Source of the DNA: Akkermansiaceae bacterium
GTDB taxonomy: Bacteria > Verrucomicrobiota > Verrucomicrobiia > Verrucomicrobiales > Akkermansiaceae
Direction: 5' to 3'
DNA length: 32,103 bases
NCBI GenBank assembly: GCA_018676385.1
Contig: JABHEX010000132.1
Span: forward strand, 1-32,103
Under the pieces are notes generated by a model. That model was not told where the DNA came from. It worked only from the letters and a program-made list of their open reading frames with translations, and did not search any database. Shown in pieces: positions 12,528 to 21,016 of this stretch; within the stretch, counting starts at the first letter, position 1, and every line of letters starts with the position of its first letter. Position numbers and translations under genes: made by a program.

Positions 12528-13688
12528 TTATGAGTGAGCTTTTTTAAGCCCCATAATTTTCATGATCAAGAATGTAATGCCAAGGCCTGCCAGAATGAGC
12601 AGAGGAATACCAATCAGAGGACGGTAGAAAACCCAAGCTACCGCTATAGTTATTAGAGACAGAGGAGCTGATAACAAAAATGAAACTATGCCTGTGCCGA
12701 TACCGACGATACTGCCAGCAATAGGTAACACATCAGCAACAACAGCGAGTGGGGCTGAGATCAACTTGAACCCGCAAAACATTAAGAAAAATCCAAGTAT
12801 GCGTATGCCCCATGTTAATAATTTGTTATTATTCTGGGCACTATTGAACATGGATTGAGCGGTATGAGTGCCTACCGTGAGTGTGTTAATAGTAGTGCCC
12901 GAATCACCCGTGAATGGGCTAAAAGAATTGCCATTTTGTTGCGCAAGGATACTCACATCGGTTGGCATAGCGGACATGAATGTGATTTTCAGGTCACCGA
13001 TGGCAGGAGATGCTTCATCTTCTCCTAAATAAAATTGTCCATCGGTGTATTTAACCTCACGACCAGCGATAGGCTCTATTTCATTCTCTGGTTTGCTTAC
13101 GTGGAGAGAAGTGTAATTATCGATTTGTGAGATTAAGTGTGTGCTCAGCGTATATTCACCAACGGTGATTGGCGATGCAGCCCACGAAAGTGAACCAATT
13201 GCGACTGCAGGATTTTCGTGGCCTTTGGTTTTCTTAAATTTCCCCGAGTCGATACGCCCAGAAGCCCATACTTTTTTATAAGTATAAGTGGTGGTTTTTT
13301 TCTCCTTACCACCGATCTCTTTCTTTGTGGAGGTCTTGGTATTTTCTTTCCACTGATACATTTTCACCACACGTTTTAGCTTCAGAGCCTCGGCACTAAC
13401 TTGAAATTTTTCGTCACGGAGTGTTCCTTTGGATGTTGCTTTACCAGTAATGTGGACGAGCTTGCCTTCATTATTGCTGTTTAGGGTAGCTGCATTGGCG
13501 GATACGCATTCTTTTGCCCCTTGATCTAAATCCTTACGAGTTTTAACAGCCCTGCCTTCATTCCAAAATAAAACAGGGAAGGCGAGGATCACCATGATCA
13601 AGCCTATGAGTATGCCCTTGATTGAATTTCCAATGCGACTGAACCAACCTGTGGTAACTGTTTCAATGTAAGAATCTGACATGGCCAT
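12528..13688 (-). CDS. TMEM43-family membrane protein
   Basis: N-terminal TM followed by FWNEGRAVKT, VHITGKATS and C-terminal TM cluster (SAPLAVVADVLPIAGSIVGIGTGI), the TMEM43/LUMA architecture. Confidence 0.8.
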   Translation of the reverse strand: MAMSDSYIETVTTGWFSRIGNSIKGILIGLIMVILAFPVLFWNEGRAVKTRKDLDQGAKECVSANAATLNSNNEGKLVHITGKATSKGTLRDEKFQVSAEALKLKRVVKMYQWKENTKTSTKKEIGGKEKKTTTYTYKKVWASGRIDSGKFKKTKGHENPAVAIGSLSWAASPITVGEYTLSTHLISQIDNYTSLHVSKPENEIEPIAGREVKYTDGQFYLGEDEASPAIGDLKITFMSAMPTDVSILAQQNGNSFSPFTGDSGTTINTLTVGTHTAQSMFNSAQNNNKLLTWGIRILGFFLMFCGFKLISAPLAVVADVLPIAGSIVGIGTGIVSFLLSAPLSLITIAVAWVFYRPLIGIPLLILAGLGITFLIMKIMGLKKAHS

Positions 13689-13729
13689 ATATCTAGCAGA
13701 TTTTGCCCGCCAGTAAATAGTAAAAGAGC

Positions 13730-14320
13730 TCAGAGCTTGCTAAAGACGGCTATATGTCTGTCCACAGATTTTCCTTTTGCGTCTGACAATATTCTGGAAT
13801 CTGGGTTGCGTATGTTTGTGACCAATTTGGCACCGAGTGATTGGATGGCCTCGAGCGCCTGATTGTGTTCGCGATCGAAGTAGGATGTGATGACCATCAT
13901 GCCATCTTCATCAAGCCGGTGTAGTGCCTGATCGTATATTTCTTTCCAAGTGGTGTCACCATTCCAATAATTTTGATGTCGCATAAATACCACGTCAAAG
14001 TCATCGGGAAGTTGTTTTAGTGTGCTGAGCTTAGTGCCATTTTGAACGTGAAACTCTGCTTCTGCATTATCTGGAAGGAGTTTTTTCCATCGTTCTCGAG
14101 CAATATCCAGTTCCCTATCCCTGATATCCATACCTGAGATCTGGATGCCGTTTTTTCCAAATACATCTGCGAGCACTCTTGTTTCATCGGCTCTGCCACA
14201 GGCGAGGTTCAGCAGGCTGACAGGCTGATTACCTATTCCATTTCCAATAGCTTGGGATAGCAGGTGTCTAAGCTGCTGCATGTCCTTGTTGGTGTGTGTA
14301 TTGCGGAATGTTTCGGGCAC
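13730..14320 (-). CDS. Class I SAM-dependent methyltransferase
   Basis: VSLLNLACGRADETRVLADVFG...ISGMDIRDREL Rossmann motif I/II pattern. Confidence 0.75.
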   Translation of the reverse strand: MPETFRNTHTNKDMQQLRHLLSQAIGNGIGNQPVSLLNLACGRADETRVLADVFGKNGIQISGMDIRDRELDIARERWKKLLPDNAEAEFHVQNGTKLSTLKQLPDDFDVVFMRHQNYWNGDTTWKEIYDQALHRLDEDGMMVITSYFDREHNQALEAIQSLGAKLVTNIRNPDSRILSDAKGKSVDRHIAVFSKL

Positions 14321-14409
14321 GGACGAGACCTAAGCACACAGGTGTTTTTATCCCAAGGTAAAATAAAAAATGTCTCGCCACCTTGAGGAATTAAATGCAT
14401 CAGTAGACC

Positions 14410-15189
14410 ATGTATATAACTCAGATTCTTGTTACAATATTCGTCTTAGCCGTTTCACACACGGCTTGTAATGCTGACCACCATAAAAAGGGTGAAAGCA
14501 AACCAGGAGAGGACGAAGAGTGGATCCAACTTTTTAATGGTAAGAACCTTGATGGCTGGACACCCAAATTCAAAGGGCACGATGCCGGTGTGAATTATAA
14601 GAGTACATTTGTAGTGGAAAATGGGATGCTGCGCGTTAAATATGACAAGTATGAAAAATGGGACGGAGTCTTTGGGCATCTGTTCTATAAGTCGGAATTT
14701 TCCCACTATATTTTACGCTGCGAGTACCGCTTTATTGGTGACCAACTGAAGGGAGGACCCGGATGGGCAACAAGAAATAACGGATTCATGGTTCATGGTC
14801 AGTCACTTGCAACGATGGGAAAAAACCAGAGTTTTCCGACTTCAATCGAAGTTCAATTACTCGGGGGGACACCAAATGGTAAAGAAAAACGCTCCACAAT
14901 GAATCTTTGCACGCCAGGGACCCATGTGGTGCTTGATGATAAACTGGATAAGCGGCACTGTATCAGCTCTAATGGACCAACATTCTATGGTGAACAATGG
15001 GTGAGTGTAGAGATCGAGGTGCGTGGTAGTGAGTTAATTAAGCACAAGGTGAATGGCAAGGTGGTTATGCAATACAAGGCTCCCCAATTGAATGACGGAA
15101 CTTTGTTAGAAAAAGGAACTATATCCATTCAGGCTGAAACGCATCCGATAGATTTTCGTAAAATTGAGGTAAAGGTACTAAAAAAATAA
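14410..15189 (+). CDS. DUF1080 (3-keto-disaccharide hydrolase-like) domain protein
   Basis: EEWIQLFNGKNLDGWTPKFKGHDAGVN...SFPTSIEVQLLGG...NGKVVMQYKAPQL motifs; N-terminal signal/lipobox-like SHTAC. Confidence 0.85.
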   Translation: MYITQILVTIFVLAVSHTACNADHHKKGESKPGEDEEWIQLFNGKNLDGWTPKFKGHDAGVNYKSTFVVENGMLRVKYDKYEKWDGVFGHLFYKSEFSHYILRCEYRFIGDQLKGGPGWATRNNGFMVHGQSLATMGKNQSFPTSIEVQLLGGTPNGKEKRSTMNLCTPGTHVVLDDKLDKRHCISSNGPTFYGEQWVSVEIEVRGSELIKHKVNGKVVMQYKAPQLNDGTLLEKGTISIQAETHPIDFRKIEVKVLKK

Positions 15190-15524
15190 CTATTACGAAG
15201 TAAGATACGCAGAAGCGGAGCAAACTAATACCGCTGTGGCGTTACTTTCCTAATCTGCGTATGAATTGCCGAGCAAAGCGATATGGGATGAGGTCAAAAA
15301 TTTGTAAGGCAGTAATGGGTCACGATTTGGGAAGCACAATCAGCTTGAACTAGGTAGAAACCAGACAGGTGGCAATGATCGCGTTACCGATTTTGGCAAT
15401 GTAATTCAGCTCGATCCGATGTTACCAAACGAACAAAAGTACAATTCCGCACAGATCGGATCATGGATGATCCCCGTGAAATGATGAGGCAAGCGGGCCA
15501 ATAATCTGAGACATAAACGGCTGT

Positions 15525-16817
15525 TTATCCTCGTCTGATTTCCGATCCCTTAAAGCGCACCATAATGCGAAAAACTTTTTTTTCGCGACATGTTATGTTT
15601 CCCGTCTCCAGGTCAAAATAGTCAGGTATTTGAACTCGGTGAATATCCACGGAGGCAAAGAATCCACGTTCTGAGAATATATCAATTAGCATGGCAAGTG
15701 CTTTGGGGTCTTCAAGGAGTGAATCCTCAGAGTTGATATGAGCCCTTCCAGAAATCGCATGCGGCTTCACAATTGGCATGATTTTCTCTTCGATCAAAGT
15801 TGCGACTTCATCAAACAAGTTAGGATACTCAAGGCGATAGCGGTCGATTCGGTAAACGAGGTCACGTCTTGCGTGTTTAACAACTTGTGATGCTTCGGGG
15901 AGATTTTGTAAGACTTCGTACGTGCGTGGATCCAGTTCAAGCGAACTCTGGTATTCGAGCTCCTTAAATATTTTTTGTTGTACCTCATCGAGTGGCAGCT
16001 GAGCGTTGATGAAATGGTAGTGAAAAATGAGCTTCAGTGATAGCAGGGCATCATAGGTCTTCTCCTTGAAAGTGCGATAGCGATTACGGGCGAGTTCTTC
16101 GTTAGTATCTGTTGGTCGCTCCTCCAGTAAATCGCCGGTTCCAGAGCGCTTTACATCCTCGTTGTGTGCGATAACCTCACGCCCTCGTTTAAGCTGCCGC
16201 GCAACACTTTCTCCTTCATCGACGAACAGCACCATAATGTGGTAAATAGGCTGTTTAAAGTGTACTTTTAGTGGTGTGTCCTGAAATGCACGGCGCAGGG
16301 AAATCATTTTATCGTAAAGCATTTTGATGCATTCCACCTGCACTGTTGTTCGTGGGAAGCCATCCAACACCACACCCTCTCGATACACGGGCTGTAGCAT
16401 CTCTCGGAATAGAATATCAACTACTTCGCGGTCACCAACCATGTGGCCTTCAGCCTTTAATGCTTGCATCTGCGGTGTATCGAGAAGGGAACTAACAACG
16501 ATAGGTGTGGCTGAAATATCGCGAACTTGGCAGATATACTCCGTATTAGTGCCCTTACCTGATCCAGGGGCGCCCCCGAGAAGTATAATCTCTTTTGGAA
16601 AACGCATGTTTTCCTTGCCTCGTTCCGCCTGAAGACCGTCCCAGACAGAATTGAAAATGAAAAGAGCATCCTTGACTTCAAGGTCAGGATTTTTGTTGGG
16701 CGATGTTTCTGTGTTGCTCACAGCAAAGTGCGTAAGGGAATTAGGCAAAAAAGTCGAGCTTTTAGCCGTGATTCGGGGAGTTGTAATCAGAGATTTATAT
16801 GCATCATAACATGCCAT
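15525..16817 (-). CDS. Adenylate kinase-like nucleoside monophosphate kinase with N- and C-terminal extensions
   Basis: P-loop GGAPGSGKGTNTEYI, VVLDGFPRTTVQVE, RGREVIAHNEDVKRSGTGDLLEERPTDT (AK-like lid region). Confidence 0.8.
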   Translation of the reverse strand: MACYDAYKSLITTPRITAKSSTFLPNSLTHFAVSNTETSPNKNPDLEVKDALFIFNSVWDGLQAERGKENMRFPKEIILLGGAPGSGKGTNTEYICQVRDISATPIVVSSLLDTPQMQALKAEGHMVGDREVVDILFREMLQPVYREGVVLDGFPRTTVQVECIKMLYDKMISLRRAFQDTPLKVHFKQPIYHIMVLFVDEGESVARQLKRGREVIAHNEDVKRSGTGDLLEERPTDTNEELARNRYRTFKEKTYDALLSLKLIFHYHFINAQLPLDEVQQKIFKELEYQSSLELDPRTYEVLQNLPEASQVVKHARRDLVYRIDRYRLEYPNLFDEVATLIEEKIMPIVKPHAISGRAHINSEDSLLEDPKALAMLIDIFSERGFFASVDIHRVQIPDYFDLETGNITCREKKVFRIMVRFKGSEIRRG

Positions 16818-17000
16818 GTTTTATGATAATGATATGAAAAAAAGCTAGGGCTAATCATTTGAATCGCCGAAATTTCATACGGTAGTATGAATTGGCCATA
16901 GCAAGCAGTGTCATTCCTGATTTGGGCAAATTAACCAATAAGAATACCAAACTGCAAATTTTGTAGAGCAGGGTGGCTGGGATCGTCTAAATTCACCTAG

Positions 17001-17585
17001 TTAGTCCAACGCCATTTTCAATACAGCGGCGGCTTGCTCAGAATAATCGATTTGAGCGGCAAACTTATGCCCGTTTGGACTCATCTTTGCCCAAGTTTTT
17101 TTAACGATGCGTAGCATTTTTGGTTCCCCAGTCGACTCAATCAGTGCATCAAATTGATATTTAAGAAAGACCAGACAAAGTGCGTCTTCGAGCGTCTGGC
17201 AATCGGGATCTGACTTCATGTTTTTCTTCAAATTAAGTGATTGAACACGTTCAATAATTTCTTCAGGAGTGCCAACTTCATGAAGGATTTCACCTGCTTT
17301 GGCGGCATGATATTTTTTTAGTTCCGCCCGCCATTTGAGATAGCCAACGCGTCCCATCGGCTCGCTTGTTCGCGGAATTTCCCAACGGCATATATGCTGG
17401 CAGCGAGCAGCGAGCAATAACGGTAGTGAAGCATCCGGATTGAGTGCACGCACCTCTTCAGTCAGCCGTTCAGCAAAGACCAGCTCCTTTGGACGGATTT
17501 CTCCACTAACATTAATCTGATTAGGGTCTTGCCCGTTCGCAGCATCAAATTTTGTATAAGCTCGTTGGATGAGTGAATCGTCCAT
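17001..17585 (-). CDS. DUF4202-family protein
   Basis: AYTKFDAANGQDPNQ...LLLAARCQHICRWEIPRTSEPMGRVGYLKWRAELKKYHAAKAGEIL is the typical DUF4202 pattern. Confidence 0.85.
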   Translation of the reverse strand: MDDSLIQRAYTKFDAANGQDPNQINVSGEIRPKELVFAERLTEEVRALNPDASLPLLLAARCQHICRWEIPRTSEPMGRVGYLKWRAELKKYHAAKAGEILHEVGTPEEIIERVQSLNLKKNMKSDPDCQTLEDALCLVFLKYQFDALIESTGEPKMLRIVKKTWAKMSPNGHKFAAQIDYSEQAAAVLKMALD

Positions 17586-17668
17586 GCCCCAGAGGATGAG
17601 TTGTCAAATCATCGAGGGCAACCATGATTTCTTGCACAGTGCGAAATGATTGGGCATAAACCCTGACG

Positions 17669-18313
17669 ATGCCCGCTGACCAACTGCTGCAAATGATGCA
17701 TATTGACCCCGAATTTGTCGTGGTGAACAAGGAGAGTGGTATGCTTGCAGTTCCCGGACGAGGGCCAGAAAAAAAGGATAGTGTGGCCGATCGAGTGAGG
17801 CGAATGTTTCCGAGTTGTATCAAACAACCTGCTGTTCATCGGCTTGACATGGATACTTCGGGCCTTATGGTAGTTGCTTTGACGGCAGACACACACCGCA
17901 ATTTATCCCGACAGTTTCATGAGCGGCAAACTCAAAAGAGGTATGTTGCCCTATTAAATGGTGTGTTGGATGCTGAATGTGGAACGATAGAGCTTCCATT
18001 CCGATTGGATGTTAATAATCGGCCAATCCAAATTTATGATGAGATCAATGGAAAGATGGGAATCACACATTGGAAAAAAATAGCGATTGAGGGTAATACA
18101 ACACGAGTCGATTTTATTCCCGTCACTGGACGCACGCACCAGTTGCGAGTGCACGCATCGCACGCCAAAGGTCTGGGTATTCCCATTGTAGGTGATCCAT
18201 TTTATGGAGACGGATCTGGCCCTGGCCAGCTCAAGTTGCATGCATGTGAACTCACATTCACACATCCCAAGACTGGAGAAACGATGAGTTATCGCAGTGA
18301 GCCAAGTTTCTGA
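17669..18313 (+). CDS. RluA-family pseudouridine synthase
   Basis: VNKESGMLAVPGRG, VHRLDMDTSGLMVVALT (HRLD motif), TGRTHQLRVHASHAKGLGIPIVGDPFYG. Confidence 0.92.
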   Translation: MPADQLLQMMHIDPEFVVVNKESGMLAVPGRGPEKKDSVADRVRRMFPSCIKQPAVHRLDMDTSGLMVVALTADTHRNLSRQFHERQTQKRYVALLNGVLDAECGTIELPFRLDVNNRPIQIYDEINGKMGITHWKKIAIEGNTTRVDFIPVTGRTHQLRVHASHAKGLGIPIVGDPFYGDGSGPGQLKLHACELTFTHPKTGETMSYRSEPSF

Positions 18314-18320
18314 GTAAGAA

Positions 18321-19499
18321 TTAATTTTGAATTTTTCGAGTGCAAATCCACGCAGCAAATAACATCCCGACACTTGTCCATAGACACGCTCCCAGTCCGC
18401 CAAGCAGGAACATGATACCAGACAATAAGGTACCGACGAGTCTGCCCCATGCATTCGCCATGTAGTAAAACCCAACATTTAGAACGACATGATCATCATT
18501 AGTGAAGGCAAGAATTAGATACGAGTGAGTTGACGAATTGATTGCAAAAATAAATCCAAATATAGCCAATCCAATGAGTAGAGCTGCGATTGGGTGAAAA
18601 TCCATCTGCATGACCAAAGCAAGTGCTGCGGTAGCAAGGGTGAGTAAAAATACCCAGAAACCTGCAGCTCTTGGTGTGTCTGTTTTGCGAACAAACTTTG
18701 GCGTGTTGGCCTGTACGATACCGTAGCCTATAACCCAGGCTGCCATGAATGATCCAACTTGACTAAAACTCCACCCCAGACTCGATTTAAGAAAAATGGG
18801 CAGTGCTACCACAAACCAAACATCTCGTGAGGCAAAGAGAAAAAACCGCGCTGCTGATAGCCAGTTAATCTGCGCGCTCTTGGAGAATAATTGGGTGAAC
18901 TTCACCTTGCGCTTGCTACGACCCATATCCTGCCTCAGGTAAATTAATGAAATCATTAGAACGAGGGTCAGCATTATAGCCATTAGCCAGAGCGAATCCA
19001 CAAAACCAAGCCAGGTTAACATGACACCGCCTAACAAAAAACCAACCCCCTTGAGCGCATTCTTTGAGCCCGTGAGAATAGAGACCCATTTAAACAGTGT
19101 CTTTTCCCTGTCTCCCACGAGCAGTTTTACCGCACTCTTAGAGCTCATCTTAGTTAGGTCCTTAGCAATCCCTGATAATGCTTGTGATATCATCACGTAA
19201 CTCACAGACAGAGCGGTAGTCCAGTTAGGGCTTATGCATGATAGCATCATCAGAGCGATAATCTGTATCGCTATTCCTGCGAAAAGTGTAATTCTTAATC
19301 CCACCCGCGATCCAACCCACCCCCCGAATAAGTTTGTTAGAACTCCGCAGAATTCATAGAGCAAAAAGAGAGTGCCCAGCTGCATTGGCGTGTAGCCAAG
19401 CTCGTGAAAGTAAAGTAACACCAGCATGCGCAACGCTCCGTCGGTAAGCGTGAACCCCCAGTAGGATGCCGTGACAATCGCGTAGCTTTTGATATTCAC
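18321..19499 (-). CDS. arsJ: MFS transporter, ArsJ-type organoarsenical efflux permease
   Basis: MFS-type multi-TM protein (YWGFTLTDGALRMLVLLYFHELGYTPMQLG...LSGIAKDLTKMSSKSAVKLL) immediately downstream of arsR and a GAPDH gene. Confidence 0.85.
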   Translation of the reverse strand: MNIKSYAIVTASYWGFTLTDGALRMLVLLYFHELGYTPMQLGTLFLLYEFCGVLTNLFGGWVGSRVGLRITLFAGIAIQIIALMMLSCISPNWTTALSVSYVMISQALSGIAKDLTKMSSKSAVKLLVGDREKTLFKWVSILTGSKNALKGVGFLLGGVMLTWLGFVDSLWLMAIMLTLVLMISLIYLRQDMGRSKRKVKFTQLFSKSAQINWLSAARFFLFASRDVWFVVALPIFLKSSLGWSFSQVGSFMAAWVIGYGIVQANTPKFVRKTDTPRAAGFWVFLLTLATAALALVMQMDFHPIAALLIGLAIFGFIFAINSSTHSYLILAFTNDDHVVLNVGFYYMANAWGRLVGTLLSGIMFLLGGLGACLWTSVGMLFAAWICTRKIQN

Positions 19500-19510
19500 T
19501 GAATAAAAAA

Positions 19511-20506
19511 TTACATAGCCGTAGCTACTTTGGCAGCCAGTTCCATCATCCGAGTGGCGTAACCAACCTCATTGTCATACCAAACCATAAGCTTAAGTTG
19601 AGTGCTATCGGTAACCATCGTTGATTGTGCATCGACAATACCTGAGCGGGTGTCGTTGGTGAAATCAGCAGAGACAAGAGGTTTTTCCTCGTATCCTAGG
19701 ATGCCTTTTAGCTCATGCTCTGAGGCTTTTTTGAGTAGAGAGTTTATTTCCTCGGAAGTGGTCGCACGAGGTAACTCTAATACAATATCGGTGAGTGATG
19801 CGTTCAGTAAAGGAATACGTACGGCTACGCCATTCAACCTTCCTTTGAGTTCAGGATAGATCATACTAATGGCCGTTGCAGAGCCCGTCGAGGTTGGGAT
19901 CAGGGAGTTGAGGCATGAGCGTGCGCGGCGTAGATCGGTGTGAGGTGCATCAACGACCACCTGCGTATTGGTAACATCATGAAGCGTGGTGATCATTCCG
20001 TGTATAATGCCTACTTCTTCCAAAATCACCTTGATGACTGGCGCTATACAATTAGTTGTGCAGGATGCTGCTGTTATTAGGTGGTTTTTGTGTGTATCAT
20101 ACAAATAATCGTTGCAGCCCATGACAATGTTTAAAGCGCCTTCCTTAACTGGTGCGGCGACTATAACCTTCTTCACCCCGGCATCGAAATACGGTTGAAG
20201 CAACTCGGGTGTGCGAAAGGCTCCTGTTGCATCGATTACGATATCAATATTATCTAAATTCATTTTAGAGGGGCATGGCGCATTAGAATACGCGACGCTT
20301 TTATCTCCAATATTAATTTGTTGTGGGTTATGAGAGATCTCCCTATCCCATCTACCGTGTACAGTATCATATTCTAACAAATGCGCAGCGGTTTCCGGCC
20401 CTCCATAGAGTTCATTGATTCTGGTGATCGTGAAGGCGGAGTTGTCCCAGCCGGCTCGAAAACCGAGCCGACCGATGCGTCCAAAACCATTAATAGCGAT
20501 ATTCAT
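19511..20506 (-). CDS. ArsJ-associated glyceraldehyde-3-phosphate dehydrogenase
   Basis: [30 protein letters not shown] catalytic Cys, [12 protein letters not shown]; start set at the internal Met ([12 protein letters not shown]) rather than ORF-track 20566. Confidence 0.9.
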   Translation of the reverse strand: MNIAINGFGRIGRLGFRAGWDNSAFTITRINELYGGPETAAHLLEYDTVHGRWDREISHNPQQINIGDKSVAYSNAPCPSKMNLDNIDIVIDATGAFRTPELLQPYFDAGVKKVIVAAPVKEGALNIVMGCNDYLYDTHKNHLITAASCTTNCIAPVIKVILEEVGIIHGMITTLHDVTNTQVVVDAPHTDLRRARSCLNSLIPTSTGSATAISMIYPELKGRLNGVAVRIPLLNASLTDIVLELPRATTSEEINSLLKKASEHELKGILGYEEKPLVSADFTNDTRSGIVDAQSTMVTDSTQLKLMVWYDNEVGYATRMMELAAKVATAM

Positions 20507-20540
20507 AATAATTTTTAAGTATAGACAATAGATTTTGAGG

Positions 20541-20864
20541 CTAGCAGCACACTGGATTAGTAGCACACAGTTCGGGACGTCCTTGACAGCAGTCTTCGGT
20601 GAGGAATTGCATTAGTGAGGACATGCCTTCAATGTTCAGTCGATATATGATGGATCGACCATCCCGTTCCGCGGTCACTAATCCTGCTTGCGATAGCTCT
20701 TTGAGGTGAAACGAAAGTGTTGGCTTGGGGATAAAAAGTTGATCTGAGATGTCTCCCGCGCATATCCCTTCATGCCCACAACGGACGAGTAAGCGAAATA
20801 CCTCTAGCCTATTTGGTTGTGCAAGTGCAGACAGTGCGCTAGTTGCAGTTTTTATTTCCATCAT
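20541..20864 (-). CDS. arsR: ArsR-family transcriptional regulator
   Basis: wHTH ArsR pattern ([51 protein letters not shown]) with Cys-rich tail [18 protein letters not shown]; start set at MMEIKT (about 20864), not 20924. Confidence 0.88.
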   Translation of the reverse strand: MMEIKTATSALSALAQPNRLEVFRLLVRCGHEGICAGDISDQLFIPKPTLSFHLKELSQAGLVTAERDGRSIIYRLNIEGMSSLMQFLTEDCCQGRPELCATNPVCC

Positions 20865-20874
20865 TATGGAAATA
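20853..20874 (-). promoter_or_regulatory. Candidate ArsR operator overlapping the arsR start codon
   Basis: Perfect inverted repeat TATTTCCAT-N4-ATGGAAATA; a TTGACA (minus strand 20897-20892) lies 17 nt upstream of TATTTC. Confidence 0.5.
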
Positions 20875-21016
20875 TCAAACATTGCACGAACTGTCAATTG
20901 CCAAGTGAGTGTCAAAAAAGTCACACGGAAGCAAAAGCTGAGAAAAGCTTGATGTGCTTTGGGTGATAATGTGATGGTAAATTTATAACTATTAATGTCT
21001 TATAGTTTCACTAAAG

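Noticed and set aside
15473-15524. Possible mobile-element remnant at the end of the long intergenic region
   Set aside because: No terminal repeats, target duplications or transposase motifs visible.
17954-18478. 174-aa minus-strand ORF across the rluA/arsJ junction
   Set aside because: Overlaps two well-supported genes in other frames; no domain evidence.
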